Shown: positions 50,859-60,497 of the stretch, one piece after another
How the letters are laid out: every line of letters starts with the position of its first letter
Numbering within the stretch: position 1 is the stretch's first letter
Assembly (NCBI RefSeq): GCF_042648505.1
Contig: NZ_JBHRXK010000001.1
Location: 744,001 to 808,000, forward strand
Direction of reading: 5' to 3'
From: Lysobacter_L cavernae
GTDB lineage: Bacteria; Pseudomonadota; Gammaproteobacteria; Xanthomonadales; Xanthomonadaceae
Length of the DNA stretch: 64,000 nucleotides
Translations under genes and position numbers: made by a program
Notes under the pieces: generated by a model
Database searches by the model: none
What the model saw: only the letters and a program-made list of their open reading frames with translations
Told to the model about the DNA's origin: nothing

Positions 50859-51590
50859 TCACTCCTGCAGGCGGACGACGACGGCGGTGACGTTGTCGCT
50901 CGCCGCCCGGCCCATCGCCAATTCGAACAAACGCGTCAGCAACGCACGCGGCTCACCGGAGCGACGGCACTCGGCGTCCAGCTCCGGGTCGGGTATTTCC
51001 TTGTTGATGCCGTCGCTGCACAGCAGGTACTGCGCACCCGGCGCGCTGGGCGCCAGCACCCAGTCCACGAACAGCGGCTCCTGCGCACCGACAGCGCGGG
51101 TCAGCACGCCGGCGTTGGCGGCCGGCGCCGCCGCGGCACCGCCCTGCGCGAACTGGGTGACGTCATCCTTGATGCCGTGCACGTGGTCGCGGGTGAGTTG
51201 CCGCAGCGGCCCCAGGCAGCGTCCGTAGCCACGGCTGTCACCGACCCAGCCGCACAGCATGAAATCCGGGTCGTACACCAGCACCACCACGGTGGAGGCG
51301 ATCATGTCGACCCGGCGTTGTGCCGCGCAGCGCAGCAGTTCGGTGTTGACCTGCGCCAACGTGTCCTCGATCGCATCGATGAAGTCGCATACGTCCGCTG
51401 GCCGCGTCAATGCGGCCAATCGCTCCACGATCAGGCCGCTGGCGTAGTCACCCGCGGCGTGTCCGCCCAGTCCGTCGGCGACCACCCACAGCCCGGCGTC
51501 GTCGCGCAACAGCAGGGCGTCCTCGTTGTGGCGACGCACCTTGCCGATCTCGGTATGGCCGACGGCGTGATAGGGCGTGGCGGTCATCAT
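50859..51590 (-). CDS. pppA: PP2C-type Ser/Thr phosphatase (PppA)
   Basis: 243 residues. PPM-family metal-binding motifs: RRHNEDALLL (motif 1), WVVADGLGGHAAGDYASG (motif 2), GWVGDSRGYG, and ASDNVTAVVVRL at the C-terminus. PppA reverses PpkA phosphorylation and resets T6SS assembly in the threonine-phosphorylation pathway. The start (ATGATG) overlaps the tagF stop; the ppkA start follows within a few bases. Confidence 0.93.
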   Translation of the reverse strand: MMTATPYHAVGHTEIGKVRRHNEDALLLRDDAGLWVVADGLGGHAAGDYASGLIVERLAALTRPADVCDFIDAIEDTLAQVNTELLRCAAQRRVDMIASTVVVLVYDPDFMLCGWVGDSRGYGRCLGPLRQLTRDHVHGIKDDVTQFAQGGAAAAPAANAGVLTRAVGAQEPLFVDWVLAPSAPGAQYLLCSDGINKEIPDPELDAECRRSGEPRALLTRLFELAMGRAASDNVTAVVVRLQE

Positions 51591-52174
51591 GGGCTCCCCT
51601 GCGGCAGTGACGTCATGTCGGCGGCGGCAAGCCACGCCAGGTAGTCGTGCGCGGGCAACAGTCCCGTGGACTGCAGCACCGCACAATCGTTGCCCCACCA
51701 CAGCGCCTGCCCAGGCGGCGGACACGGCCTGCCTGGCACTTCGGTGGCATCCGGATCAGGCGCCAGCCGCAGCAACCGCGCATCGAAGGCATCCGCCACC
51801 AGCGATCGCGTCGTCAGCACCTCGGTCAAAACGGTGGCGGCACGCGCGTACCAGGCCAGGTCCAGCACGCCCGCTGGCAGCAGCGGCAGTGCGATCACCA
51901 GTGGAAAGCAGCGCCCTACGCGGTCCTCGCCAGGCCCCAGCACGCCCGCCCAGGCCGATTCGCCGCACACGCCCGCGCCGATCGCGAACGCGCGGATGCC
52001 ACTGTTGCGGTACGCGGCCGCCCATTGCGCACCCAGCTGTTCACGGCTGTGCACGACCAGCTGCGCGAAGTGCCGGTCCCACACTTCGACGAAGGCCGGC
52101 GGCAGGCGGCGCTGTACGAAATCACCGGCACCGGGCAGCTTGCCGTAGAACCCGGGCACGATGGCCTGCGGCAT
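51587..52174 (-). CDS. tagF: Type VI secretion accessory protein TagF (ImpM family)
   Basis: 195 residues with the TagF pattern: PGFYGKLPGAGDFVQRRLP at the start, AGVLGPGEDRVGRCFPLVIA and LWWGNDCAVLQSTGLLP. In Pseudomonas TagF blocks firing post-translationally independently of phosphorylation. The start MPQAIVPG follows GGGAG by 6 bases and lies two bases after the tssM stop; an ATG at 52189 would overlap tssM. Confidence 0.93.
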   Translation of the reverse strand: MPQAIVPGFYGKLPGAGDFVQRRLPPAFVEVWDRHFAQLVVHSREQLGAQWAAAYRNSGIRAFAIGAGVCGESAWAGVLGPGEDRVGRCFPLVIALPLLPAGVLDLAWYARAATVLTEVLTTRSLVADAFDARLLRLAPDPDATEVPGRPCPPPGQALWWGNDCAVLQSTGLLPAHDYLAWLAAADMTSLPQGSP

Positions 52175-52176
52175 CG

Positions 52177-55100
52177 TCAGCTCCCACATGAAAAACGACG
52201 CACGTCGGCGTCGAGGAAGGGGTTGCGCAGATTACCGGCGCGTAAAGGCAGCTGCACCGCATGCCCGCCGACGTCGAAGTGAGCCACGAAGCGCAGGTCC
52301 GATGGACTGCTCAGGCCTCCGGCGTGCAATGCGCGGAACAAGGCCCAGTCGCCCTCGTAGTTGAGCCGCCCCAGCACCACGCCATCGGCGGCAAACGCGG
52401 CAATGCTGACGTGGCCGGGGATCGGCCCTGGCCACTTCATCGGCATGCTCTCGGCGGCGCCGGACGTGTAGTCGTATTTCTGCCCGTCGATGTCCAGGGT
52501 CAGTCGCGTCACGCCTTCGCCCAGCGTCGGTGCGAGCACGGTGAAGCCGACCTCCGGCATCGCCGCACCGCGGAAATACTTCTGCTTGATGCGGTCGGCC
52601 AGTTGCAGTTGCGCCGGCAGCCCGGCGGCTCCCGTTACCGCCTCGGGCCCGCGCTTCCAATGCCAGTCACGGCCACTGGTGTCGAGCAGGCTCTGCATCG
52701 CGCCGCGCAGCGTGTCGAAGCGGCCACCATTGCCGAACAGCTCGCCGAAGTTCTGCAACGGGATCTCGCTGGCGCTGGCCGGATCGAACGGGTAGCGGCC
52801 ACGCACGAACTCGCTGCAGACCGCGCCCACCGTCTGCTGCACCTGCGTGTCCAGTGCGGTCTTTGCGCCACGCGCCATCAATGCGGCGCTGCTGCCGGTC
52901 AGCGACTGCAGCCAGCCGGACAGCGGCGGCGGCAACTGCGCCGCCTCCTGCCGCGCCAGCAGCAGCTGTGGATTCGGCTGCGCCGTGGCGGTGGCCGGGT
53001 CGCTCATCGTCAACAGGGTCTTGCTGAGCTGGTCGAGCACGCCATAGACATGATCCAGCGGCGTCGCGCCCGAGGCGCCGTCACCCAGCCCGTTGAGTAC
53101 GGCGAAATGCGCGGCGATGGCAGATCCCGGCTGCGCAACGGCGGCCGCAGCGTTGGGGCTGCCGGTCGCCAGCGCCGCGGCCATCGCCGTGTTTCCACCC
53201 GGCAACCTGGCCGCCAGTTTTCCCGCTGCCTTGGTTGCAGCCTTGCCGGCAACGGCGCTGGCACGTTGGCCGGCATCGGCCGGCGCTACGCGCAGCAGTT
53301 GCCGGGTGTTGTCGCGCACCAGCGCCAACAGCAGGCGCAGCGGCGAACTCGGACCGGCCAGCTTGGCGGCAATCGCGCTGGCCTGCTGCAGGTCGGCGGC
53401 TGGTTGCAGCTGCAGGTCGGCGAGCAGGCCGTCCCAGTAGCGGATGTAGTCCTGCTCGTAGAGCACGCCCACCTGCTGCGCCAGTCGCGCCTTGCCCAGC
53501 TCGTCGATGCGGCGAGGGCCGAACACCCAGTCGTCCTGCACGAACTGCTCGACCGCCTCGCCGATGCCCTGCCCGGCCAGCGCGGCAAACACCGGCTGCG
53601 TGTACAACGACGGCAACGGTTCGGACAACGCGGTACCGCTGCTGCGCTGGAACACGTTGCCGAGCAGGCCCAACGCCTTGTCCAGTTGCAGCGGCGCGGC
53701 GCCGGCGCCAGACCGCGACAGTTTGAGGTTGCCGTAGACCAGCGTGGCCAGGTCGGCTGCGCGCAGCGTGTTGCGCGCCTGCTCCAGCAACGCCGGGTCG
53801 AGCGACAACGCGCGTAGGCGGCCCGACTCGTCGAGCAGGACCTGGAAATGCGCGGCCAATGCCTGCTGCAGCACGCTGTCGTCGGGGAATAATTTCCGCC
53901 ATTCGATCGAGCCGAGCGCGGCCAGTTGCTCGCGGTCCAGATGCTGCGGCTGGCCGAGCATCAGATAGCCCTTGAGGTAGTAGTACAGCGCCTGCGGCGA
54001 CGTCGCGTTCTCGCCCATGCCCTGGCGCAACCGCAACGCCACGCCAGGCACCAGCGTGCCGTTGAGCTGACGCAGGTAGGCGCCATGCAGCTCGCCGCCG
54101 ACCGCCTGTCCCTGGTACAGGCCCATGCGCATCGACCACGGCACACGCCCGTCGTACTGGCGCGCAACCTGTTCCACCGCGTGTGTCCCCTGCAGCTGCT
54201 GCACCGCCAGTGCGAAGTACTGCGGCATGGTCTCAGCGCTGCTCGGGTCCGGCGTCGACGGCCGCGCATCCAATGTCGAGCGCACCTGCGCCAGATAGGA
54301 GCGGTTGCCCAGGTAACTGCCGGTCAGGCCTGCCAGCAGGGCTGCGGTCAGCAACGCGACCCCGGCGTACGCGGCCGCCTGCAGCCAGGCATGGCGCCGC
54401 TCCTGCGCCGGCTCGCGTCCGGCCAGGCCGGATTCGCGCAGCAGCACCTGCTTGAGCAGTCGCTCGACGAAGAAGGTACGGCGCTGCGCGCCCGAGGGCT
54501 GCACGCTGGTTTCGGCCAGACCGAAGCTGCGCGCGACCGCGCCCATCATGCGATCGATCGGCGTGCCTTCCTGCGTGCCCGAGGTCAGGTACACACCGCG
54601 CAGCAACGGCGGCGTGCCGTAAGCGGTGCCGGCGAACACGCCTTCGACGAACTGCCGTGCGGACTCGCCGAGCGCGGCGAACTGCTGCGGGAACGACAGG
54701 ATCGCCGCGCGCCGGCTGCGGTCGCGCTCCAGATGCATCCGCTCCAGCAGGCGCGCATTGAGCCGGTCCTGCAGCAACGCATATTCGTCGGCGAAACCAC
54801 GCGCGGCGCTGCCGTCGTAACTGCGCGCCAGCGGGAACGACACGCCCCAGACCTGGCGGCGCTGCTCCGGGTCGAGGTCGTCGAAGAACTCGCTGAAACC
54901 GCCGATCAGGTCGCACTTGGTGAACACCAGGTACACCGGCACGCTCATCTTAAGCTGCTCGCCGATCTCGTCGAGGCGACGGCGGATCGCCTGTACATGC
55001 AGGTCGCGCTCGGCAGCGTCGAGCAGCAGCAGGTCGGACATGCTCATCGTCACCAGCACGCCGTTGAGCGGACGACGGCGCCGGTAGCGGCGCAGCAACT

Positions 55101-55716
55101 TGAGAAAATCCAGCCACGCCCCGGCATCCACCTGCCGGTCCGAGTCCTGCGTGGTGTAGCGGCCTGCGGTATCGAGGAACACGGCTTCCTCGGTGAACCA
55201 CCAGTCGCAGTTGCGGGTGCCGCCGATGCCGCGCAGGCCCTGCTCGCCGAAACGCGCGGCCAGTGGAAAATGCAGGCCAGAGTGCTGCAGCAAGGTGCTC
55301 TTGCCCGAACCGGGCGGGCCGATCACCGCATACCACGGCAGGGTGTACAGGTCGCCGCCGCGTCGTTTGCGCAGCACCTGGACCGCGTCCTGGAACCGTG
55401 CCTGCAACTGGTTGCGCTCGTCGGCGCCGCGCGCCAGGCGGTCGTCGCCCAGCGCATCCAGCGCCGAAGGCTTGGCCAACTCCGTCGCCAGCTCGGTCGC
55501 CCGCCGGCGGGCACGCAACTGCTGCCACTGCAGCCAGCCCGCCCAGGCGCCGACCAGCGCCAGGATCGACAGCAGGCGCGCCACTGGACTGGCCAGCGGC
55601 GTGTGCCCGGCCACGGCGATGTAGGGACCGACCAGCCAGATCAGCAGCGCGGCCAGCAGCAGGCCGGCCAGGGTCACCAACCAGGCGGATTTCAGCATTG
55701 CCCACCACTTGCCCAC
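52177..55716 (-). CDS. tssM: Type VI secretion membrane protein TssM (IcmF family)
   Basis: 1179 residues. Two N-terminal membrane spans (about 13-31, 43-62), a cytoplasmic GTPase-like domain with Walker A GPPGSGKST (about 133-141), DTAGRY, and FTKCDLIGGF, a third span (about 447-466), then a long periplasmic domain ending in the C-terminal TssM beta domain that contacts TssJ. With TssL it forms the trans-envelope complex. The GTG at 55716 follows GGGGGAG with 8-base spacing; an ATG at 55698 is an alternative. Five bases separate it from tssL. Confidence 0.96.
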   Translation of the reverse strand: MGKWWAMLKSAWLVTLAGLLLAALLIWLVGPYIAVAGHTPLASPVARLLSILALVGAWAGWLQWQQLRARRRATELATELAKPSALDALGDDRLARGADERNQLQARFQDAVQVLRKRRGGDLYTLPWYAVIGPPGSGKSTLLQHSGLHFPLAARFGEQGLRGIGGTRNCDWWFTEEAVFLDTAGRYTTQDSDRQVDAGAWLDFLKLLRRYRRRRPLNGVLVTMSMSDLLLLDAAERDLHVQAIRRRLDEIGEQLKMSVPVYLVFTKCDLIGGFSEFFDDLDPEQRRQVWGVSFPLARSYDGSAARGFADEYALLQDRLNARLLERMHLERDRSRRAAILSFPQQFAALGESARQFVEGVFAGTAYGTPPLLRGVYLTSGTQEGTPIDRMMGAVARSFGLAETSVQPSGAQRRTFFVERLLKQVLLRESGLAGREPAQERRHAWLQAAAYAGVALLTAALLAGLTGSYLGNRSYLAQVRSTLDARPSTPDPSSAETMPQYFALAVQQLQGTHAVEQVARQYDGRVPWSMRMGLYQGQAVGGELHGAYLRQLNGTLVPGVALRLRQGMGENATSPQALYYYLKGYLMLGQPQHLDREQLAALGSIEWRKLFPDDSVLQQALAAHFQVLLDESGRLRALSLDPALLEQARNTLRAADLATLVYGNLKLSRSGAGAAPLQLDKALGLLGNVFQRSSGTALSEPLPSLYTQPVFAALAGQGIGEAVEQFVQDDWVFGPRRIDELGKARLAQQVGVLYEQDYIRYWDGLLADLQLQPAADLQQASAIAAKLAGPSSPLRLLLALVRDNTRQLLRVAPADAGQRASAVAGKAATKAAGKLAARLPGGNTAMAAALATGSPNAAAAVAQPGSAIAAHFAVLNGLGDGASGATPLDHVYGVLDQLSKTLLTMSDPATATAQPNPQLLLARQEAAQLPPPLSGWLQSLTGSSAALMARGAKTALDTQVQQTVGAVCSEFVRGRYPFDPASASEIPLQNFGELFGNGGRFDTLRGAMQSLLDTSGRDWHWKRGPEAVTGAAGLPAQLQLADRIKQKYFRGAAMPEVGFTVLAPTLGEGVTRLTLDIDGQKYDYTSGAAESMPMKWPGPIPGHVSIAAFAADGVVLGRLNYEGDWALFRALHAGGLSSPSDLRFVAHFDVGGHAVQLPLRAGNLRNPFLDADVRRFSCGS

Positions 55717-55721
55717 GGCGC

Positions 55722-57005
55722 TCACTCCCCCGGTTGGAACAGGATTTCCACGCGCCGGTTGCGCATGCGATTGGTCGCCAGCTGCGCCGGCACCGCGATC
55801 GGCTGCGAGTCGCCGGCACCGACCGATTCGATCCGCGATGGCGTCGACAGGCGCTGCCCCAGCACCTGCGCCACCGCTTCCGCGCGCGCGGCCGACAGCG
55901 CGTAGTTGTCCTTGAAGCGCAGCGAACGCACGGGCTGGTCGTCGGTATGACCGACCACGATCACCCGCCCGGGCAATTGCTCCAGCGCCGCGGCGATCCG
56001 GCCGAGCAGTGGCAAGCGCTCGGGGGCGACCTCGACCCCGCCGGAGGCGAACATCGCACTGGCGCTCAGGCGCACCTGCGCCTGGCCATCGCCCTGCTCG
56101 ACGACGCTGAGCAATCCGGCGCGCTCCTCCGGCGCCAGCAATTGCTTCAGCGTCAGGCGCGCTGGAGCCTGGCGCGGCGCATCCGGCGGCGTGGCGCGCT
56201 GCAGGCCGATCTGCGCGGCGGCGGCGCTGATCGGTGCCGACAGGGTGTTCAGACGCGCGTTGAACCAACCGAACGCGATCAACACCACGCAGGCCGCGGC
56301 CAGCGCCGCCATCCACAGCGGCACGTAACGCGTGAGCCGGTTGTCGCGCTCATCGACACCTTGCCAGTGTGGTGCCAGTCGCTCGGCGGCGGCGCCGCGT
56401 TGGGCGCGAATGCGCCGGTACAGGTCGTCCTGGATATCGGCCAACTTGGCGCGGCCCCCGCTTTCGATCTGGTAACGCCCGCAGAAGCCCAGCGCCAGGC
56501 ACAGGTACATCAGCTCGATCAGGTCCACGTGCCGCGGCACGTCCGCGCACAGGCGCTCTAGGATCAGGAAAAACTTGGCGCCACCGTAGGACTCGCCATG
56601 AAACGCTACCAGCAGCGTCTTCTGCGACCAGCCGCTGTGTTCGCCCCAGGGTGAATTGAGCACGGCCTCGTCGAGCATCGCGCACAGTACGTAACGCGCC
56701 GCGGTGACCGCCTCCACCGACGCGCCGCCCTCGCGGGCGCGCTGCTCGAACCGGCGCACCTGGGCCATCACCTGCTCACGCAGGCGCGCGACGTCCGGCA
56801 TCGCCGCGCTATGCCGCAACTGCACCGCCAGCAGCAGCAACGGGCTGGCCGCCTGCACCAGCGGATTGACGCTGCGGCCAAGGAACTGGCTGATATCGGC
56901 ATCGCCCCGGGGCGGCTCGTACATGGCGGCGTGCGCAGCGTTACTGCGCGGTTGCATGATCGTGGCATCGCCGATCGGATCGCCAGCGGACGGTTGACGG
57001 TTCAT
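55722..57005 (-). CDS. tssL: Type VI secretion protein TssL (DotU) with OmpA-like domain
   Basis: 427 residues. DotU cytoplasmic domain (about 35-225; NPLVQAASPLLLLAVQLR, LDEAVLNSPWGEHSGWS and LGFCGRYQIE), one membrane span (about 239-258), and a periplasmic OmpA-like peptidoglycan-binding domain (about 310-425) with VIVVGHTDDQPVRS, NYALSAARAEAVAQVL and NRRVEILFQ. This 'evolved' form anchors the membrane complex to the cell wall itself. Four bases downstream of tssK. Confidence 0.96.
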   Translation of the reverse strand: MNRQPSAGDPIGDATIMQPRSNAAHAAMYEPPRGDADISQFLGRSVNPLVQAASPLLLLAVQLRHSAAMPDVARLREQVMAQVRRFEQRAREGGASVEAVTAARYVLCAMLDEAVLNSPWGEHSGWSQKTLLVAFHGESYGGAKFFLILERLCADVPRHVDLIELMYLCLALGFCGRYQIESGGRAKLADIQDDLYRRIRAQRGAAAERLAPHWQGVDERDNRLTRYVPLWMAALAAACVVLIAFGWFNARLNTLSAPISAAAAQIGLQRATPPDAPRQAPARLTLKQLLAPEERAGLLSVVEQGDGQAQVRLSASAMFASGGVEVAPERLPLLGRIAAALEQLPGRVIVVGHTDDQPVRSLRFKDNYALSAARAEAVAQVLGQRLSTPSRIESVGAGDSQPIAVPAQLATNRMRNRRVEILFQPGE

Positions 57006-57009
57006 GCAC

Positions 57010-58344
57010 TCAGCTCCGGATCGCCCACAGTTGCAGGTCCAATCCGGCGAACTCGCTGCCGAAATGGAACGCGATGCCGCCGGAAGTCTTCAAGTTGCGC
57101 CACAGCGGCGATTGCTTGTCGAACTCGAAATACAGATAGCCGGCGTGGTACGGGATCTGTCGCGGCGCCACCGGCATCGGCACGGCGGCGATGCCTGGCA
57201 ACTGCAGATTGACCAGATCGCGGATCTGTTCGACCGGGCCGATCTTGGCCTGCAACGGCAACTGCCGACGCAGCTCTTCGCTGGGCGCGTCGGCTTTGGC
57301 CGCGAGCACGAACGCGGCGTGGTCGTACAGCGCGGCATCCGGCACCACCGCCACCCACACGCCGAACTTGCGTGCCTGCACCGGAATCGGCAGCGCGGTC
57401 TGCTCCAGCACCGCACTGAGGCTGACCCGCAGCGCGGCGAACACCGGCTCGAAGCTGGCCTGCAACGCATCGTGGCGATACGCCGGCCATGCCGGCGGCC
57501 GCTTGCCCGGCGCGGTGAACGTGCTCAACTCGCCGGCCAATGCGACCAGCGCGGCATACAGGTCTTCCGGATGCAGCAGCGGCGCCGACGACCAGTGCGC
57601 GACCAGCGGCTGCCAGCGGTTGATCACCTGCAGCAGCAGGAAATCGGCGATCTCGGCGGCACCACCGCGGTCGCTGACCGCCACCCGCCCAGCCAGCGCT
57701 TCACCGCGCTGATGCAGCAGGCCGAGCAGTTCGACCAGGAAAGTCGCCAGCCGCGGTGCCGCCTGGCAGGCCAACACGCTGGGAATGAAGGCATCGTCCA
57801 GACTGACCTGGCGGTCGGCACGCGATTCGACGATGCGCGCCAGCGGTACCCGGGTCAGCCCCTCCAGCGGTTGCGATTGCGGCAGCAGGCGGCCGCTCAT
57901 GCCGCCCACTTCCATCAGCACCATCTCGCTGCTGCTGCCGGAGGCGTCGCTGGCGTCGGCTTCGCGCACGCGGTAGCGGAACAACTGGTCGGCCGGGGCT
58001 TCGGGCCGGCCCACGTCCGGTTGCGACGGCGAGCGCAAAGGCAAGGTCAGGTAGACGGTCTGGTCGCGCCAGTCGGGTTCGACGTCCAGCACCGGCGGCA
58101 GCGGATCGTCGCCGGGCATGGCGAACGGCGTGCCGTCGGGAAACACCCCGCGCGCGCGGCGGATGCCGAGCTTGCCGATCGCCAGCAGGTCGGTTTCCAG
58201 CTCCAGTTCGGAAAAGCCCCAGGCATGCGGGCGCAGGCTGCCCGCACGCAGATCCACGCAGCGCTCCAGGTAACGCTCCTGCTGCTGCAAGTGCTGGGGA
58301 CGCAGGAACAGCCCCTTGCTCCAGACGACCTTGTTGTTCTGCAT
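57010..58344 (-). CDS. tssK: Type VI secretion baseplate protein TssK
   Basis: 444 residues with the family start VVWSKGLFLRPQHLQQQERYLE, FSELELETDLL, and the C-terminal FYHAGYLYFEFDKQSPLW-like block (YHAGYLYFEFDKQSPLW). TssK trimers join the baseplate to the TssLM membrane complex. The 188 bases between it and tagH contain no gene; the small tssJ lipoprotein often found nearby is absent. Confidence 0.96.
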   Translation of the reverse strand: MQNNKVVWSKGLFLRPQHLQQQERYLERCVDLRAGSLRPHAWGFSELELETDLLAIGKLGIRRARGVFPDGTPFAMPGDDPLPPVLDVEPDWRDQTVYLTLPLRSPSQPDVGRPEAPADQLFRYRVREADASDASGSSSEMVLMEVGGMSGRLLPQSQPLEGLTRVPLARIVESRADRQVSLDDAFIPSVLACQAAPRLATFLVELLGLLHQRGEALAGRVAVSDRGGAAEIADFLLLQVINRWQPLVAHWSSAPLLHPEDLYAALVALAGELSTFTAPGKRPPAWPAYRHDALQASFEPVFAALRVSLSAVLEQTALPIPVQARKFGVWVAVVPDAALYDHAAFVLAAKADAPSEELRRQLPLQAKIGPVEQIRDLVNLQLPGIAAVPMPVAPRQIPYHAGYLYFEFDKQSPLWRNLKTSGGIAFHFGSEFAGLDLQLWAIRS

Positions 58345-58532
58345 GATTCGTCGTGCCCGCTGCTGTCGATGGCCGCTACGGCCGCGCCGCCGGATGCAGC
58401 ATCACCGCGATGTGCGACCCCGCTGCCGATGGCATCGACGCAACATGCGCAGTCCATGCTGGCGCGATGCAGTGTGGCTATGGCCCCGGGATGCGACCCG
58501 ACACTCCGTCTCAGGGCCGCTCTGCTGCCGCG

Positions 58533-59834
58533 TTATTGAGGCCTGCCTGCCCGTCGTGCCGACTTCAGGCGCGCCAGCTGCGATTCATAAGCACGGGCAA
58601 ACTCGTCGCCGAACAGCCGACGGAAGCATTCGTCGGGGTCCTTGGCCAAAGTCTGGAAACTGTCGCGGTAACGCTCCCAGTAGCGGCCCTTGCCGGCAAA
58701 GGCCAGGCGCTTGCCACTGGTGTCCACTTCCTGTTCCAGCCGGTCCGGGCTGAAATGGAACAGCATCGATTCGAACGCGGCGCGCATCCCGGCCAGCATC
58801 GCCATCTGGTGGCAGCGGATATCGTCGAAGGCATCGTCGAAGGCGGCCACGCCGGACAGGAACGCGGGACTGTTCGGCGCCAACAGCTTCTTCATGGCCT
58901 CCCCAGGCGTGGCGGCAAACTTCAGCGGGTTGTTCTCCGAGCGCTGGATCACCGTGACCGGAAGCCGGAACGTGTTCTTGATTTCCGCGCGTGCGCGCAG
59001 CACTTCCATCACGCCGTCGACGACGATCTCGAAGATGCGCGCCATTTCCGCGGGCATCGCCGGCAACGTGGGGGGCATGGCGACGGGCACCGGCGCCGTG
59101 GCCGGCGGGGCGAAGTCGCCACTGGTCAGGTCCCAGTTCTCGGGCAGCTCGTGGCCCGCGCGCGCTCCGCTCACCCGCGGCGGATGGAAATGGTCGGCGC
59201 TGGCGGCGCTGTGGTTCCACGCGCCGGGTACCGGCGGCGCGGCCTGCGGCGGCAGCGGATCGAGCAGGCGCAGCGGGTCGAGTTCGCCGCTGATGCCTAC
59301 CTCGCCGAGCAGCGCATCGTCGCCGGAAGCATGGGCGTTGGCAGCAGCTGCGGCACCGAGCGACGGCAGGCCGAAATCGAGGTCAAGGTCGAACGTGTCG
59401 TTGACGGCCGCCGCAGCTGCCGCACGCGGCGTGGCCGGGGCCGGCGCGACCTGGGTGAGATCGGGTGCGGCGGTCGCGTACACGGGCACGCTCGGCGGCG
59501 GTGCCGGGATCTCGACCTGCAGTTGCACCTCGATCTCGAATCCATCCAGTTGCAGGCGGTCGCCATCGCTCAGCGCCGCCGGATCACCGCGGCGCAGCGC
59601 GGCACCGTTGAGCAGCATGCCGTTGGTGCTGCGGTCCTCGATGAAGTACATGCCATTGAGGTAGCGCACCACCGCATGCGTGCGCGAGACGCCGGGCGCG
59701 GCCAGCACCCAGTCGCTGTCGTCGGCGCGGCCGATGCTGCCGCCACACTGGGCGAAGGCCATCCGTGCGCGCGCGCCGAACTGGGCGGCATGGTGGCCGG
59801 TGACGGTCAGGGTCAATTCGGACGATGTGGACAC
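58533..59834 (-). CDS. tagH: Type VI secretion FHA-domain protein TagH
   Basis: 433 residues. N-terminal FHA domain (about 5-100) with GSIGRADDSDWVL, VSRTHAVVRYLNG and RSTNGMLLNG, the phosphothreonine-binding loop set. A Pro/Ala/Asp-rich linker leads to the C-terminal TagH/ImpI domain (about 230-430; GEAMKKLLAPNSPAFLSGV and FEPDRLE-like FSPDRLEQEVD). It is the expected target of PpkA/PppA. The start codon is GTG (59832-59834). Confidence 0.93.
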   Translation of the reverse strand: MSTSSELTLTVTGHHAAQFGARARMAFAQCGGSIGRADDSDWVLAAPGVSRTHAVVRYLNGMYFIEDRSTNGMLLNGAALRRGDPAALSDGDRLQLDGFEIEVQLQVEIPAPPPSVPVYATAAPDLTQVAPAPATPRAAAAAAVNDTFDLDLDFGLPSLGAAAAANAHASGDDALLGEVGISGELDPLRLLDPLPPQAAPPVPGAWNHSAASADHFHPPRVSGARAGHELPENWDLTSGDFAPPATAPVPVAMPPTLPAMPAEMARIFEIVVDGVMEVLRARAEIKNTFRLPVTVIQRSENNPLKFAATPGEAMKKLLAPNSPAFLSGVAAFDDAFDDIRCHQMAMLAGMRAAFESMLFHFSPDRLEQEVDTSGKRLAFAGKGRYWERYRDSFQTLAKDPDECFRRLFGDEFARAYESQLARLKSARRAGRPQ

Positions 59835-59955
59835 GCAAGAAGGCCTTTGCAGCAGGAGTCAGGGAATAGACGTGAGGAAGGCGCACTGCCGGCGACCGAC
59901 CGATCGCGTCGGCCATCCGCATTACCACGATGCGCGCGTGCGTCGCGGGTCCAGC

Positions 59956-60492
59956 TCATGCCGCCGCTCCACCGCCCAGCAGCTCCAACGCACGCATCGC
60001 ATAGGCATGGCGGCGCGCCTGGAAATGCTCGGGTTGCTGCGCGGCAAGCAGGTTGATCGCCGCCACCGCCGCACGCGCGGTCAAGTGCTCGGCGGGTGGG
60101 ACTGGCGTGTCCTGGCTGGCCGGCGCCAGGCTGCCGCCCGACCAGGCCACTGCCGCCGCCAGCCACGCCCCAAACGATGCATAGCCCCCGGCATGGGCAA
60201 ACGCGAACGCGGCGCGGCGGTTGGCCTCGTTCGGTTCACGCAGCCATTTCTCGGCCAATGCCGCGCCGGCGCGGTCCTCCGGCGACAGGACTTCGCCACG
60301 CGCGCACTGGCACAACCAAGCCACCGCGTATGGCTTGGGTAGCAGCCGCGCCAGCAGCTTCAGTGCGTCCTGCGGCTGGTCGCTGTCGAGCAAGGCGCGC
60401 ACTGCGCCTTGCGCCGACATGGGCGTGCGCAACAACGCGCGTGCCGGCGCCGACAGCTCCATTTCCTCGCAGGCCTGCTCGATCGCATTCAT
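59956..60492 (-). CDS. DUF6931-like T6SS-associated protein
   Basis: 178 residues, all-helical by eye, no signal peptide. Recurrent blocks are DALKLLARLLPKPYAVAWLCQC, EKWLREPNEANRRAAFAFA and ARAAVAAINLLAAQQP (each shown in part). From memory this resembles DUF6931, a family found beside T6SS genes; the link is moderately sure. It starts a few bases after vgrG (ATG at 60492; a TTG at 60501 overlaps the vgrG stop), so a role as VgrG accessory, adaptor or assembly factor is plausible. No function is shown. Confidence 0.65.
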   Translation of the reverse strand: MNAIEQACEEMELSAPARALLRTPMSAQGAVRALLDSDQPQDALKLLARLLPKPYAVAWLCQCARGEVLSPEDRAGAALAEKWLREPNEANRRAAFAFAHAGGYASFGAWLAAAVAWSGGSLAPASQDTPVPPAEHLTARAAVAAINLLAAQQPEHFQARRHAYAMRALELLGGGAAA

Positions 60493-60497
60493 CGGCC

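Noticed and set aside
52177..56316. Extension of tssM upstream to 56316
   Set aside because: The extra 200 codons overlap the OmpA domain of tssL in another frame and are Arg/Gly-rich; the GTG at 55716 has a good ribosome-binding site.
58345..58532. Search for a TssJ lipoprotein between tssK and tagH
   Set aside because: Too short, and no frame shows a lipobox or export signal.
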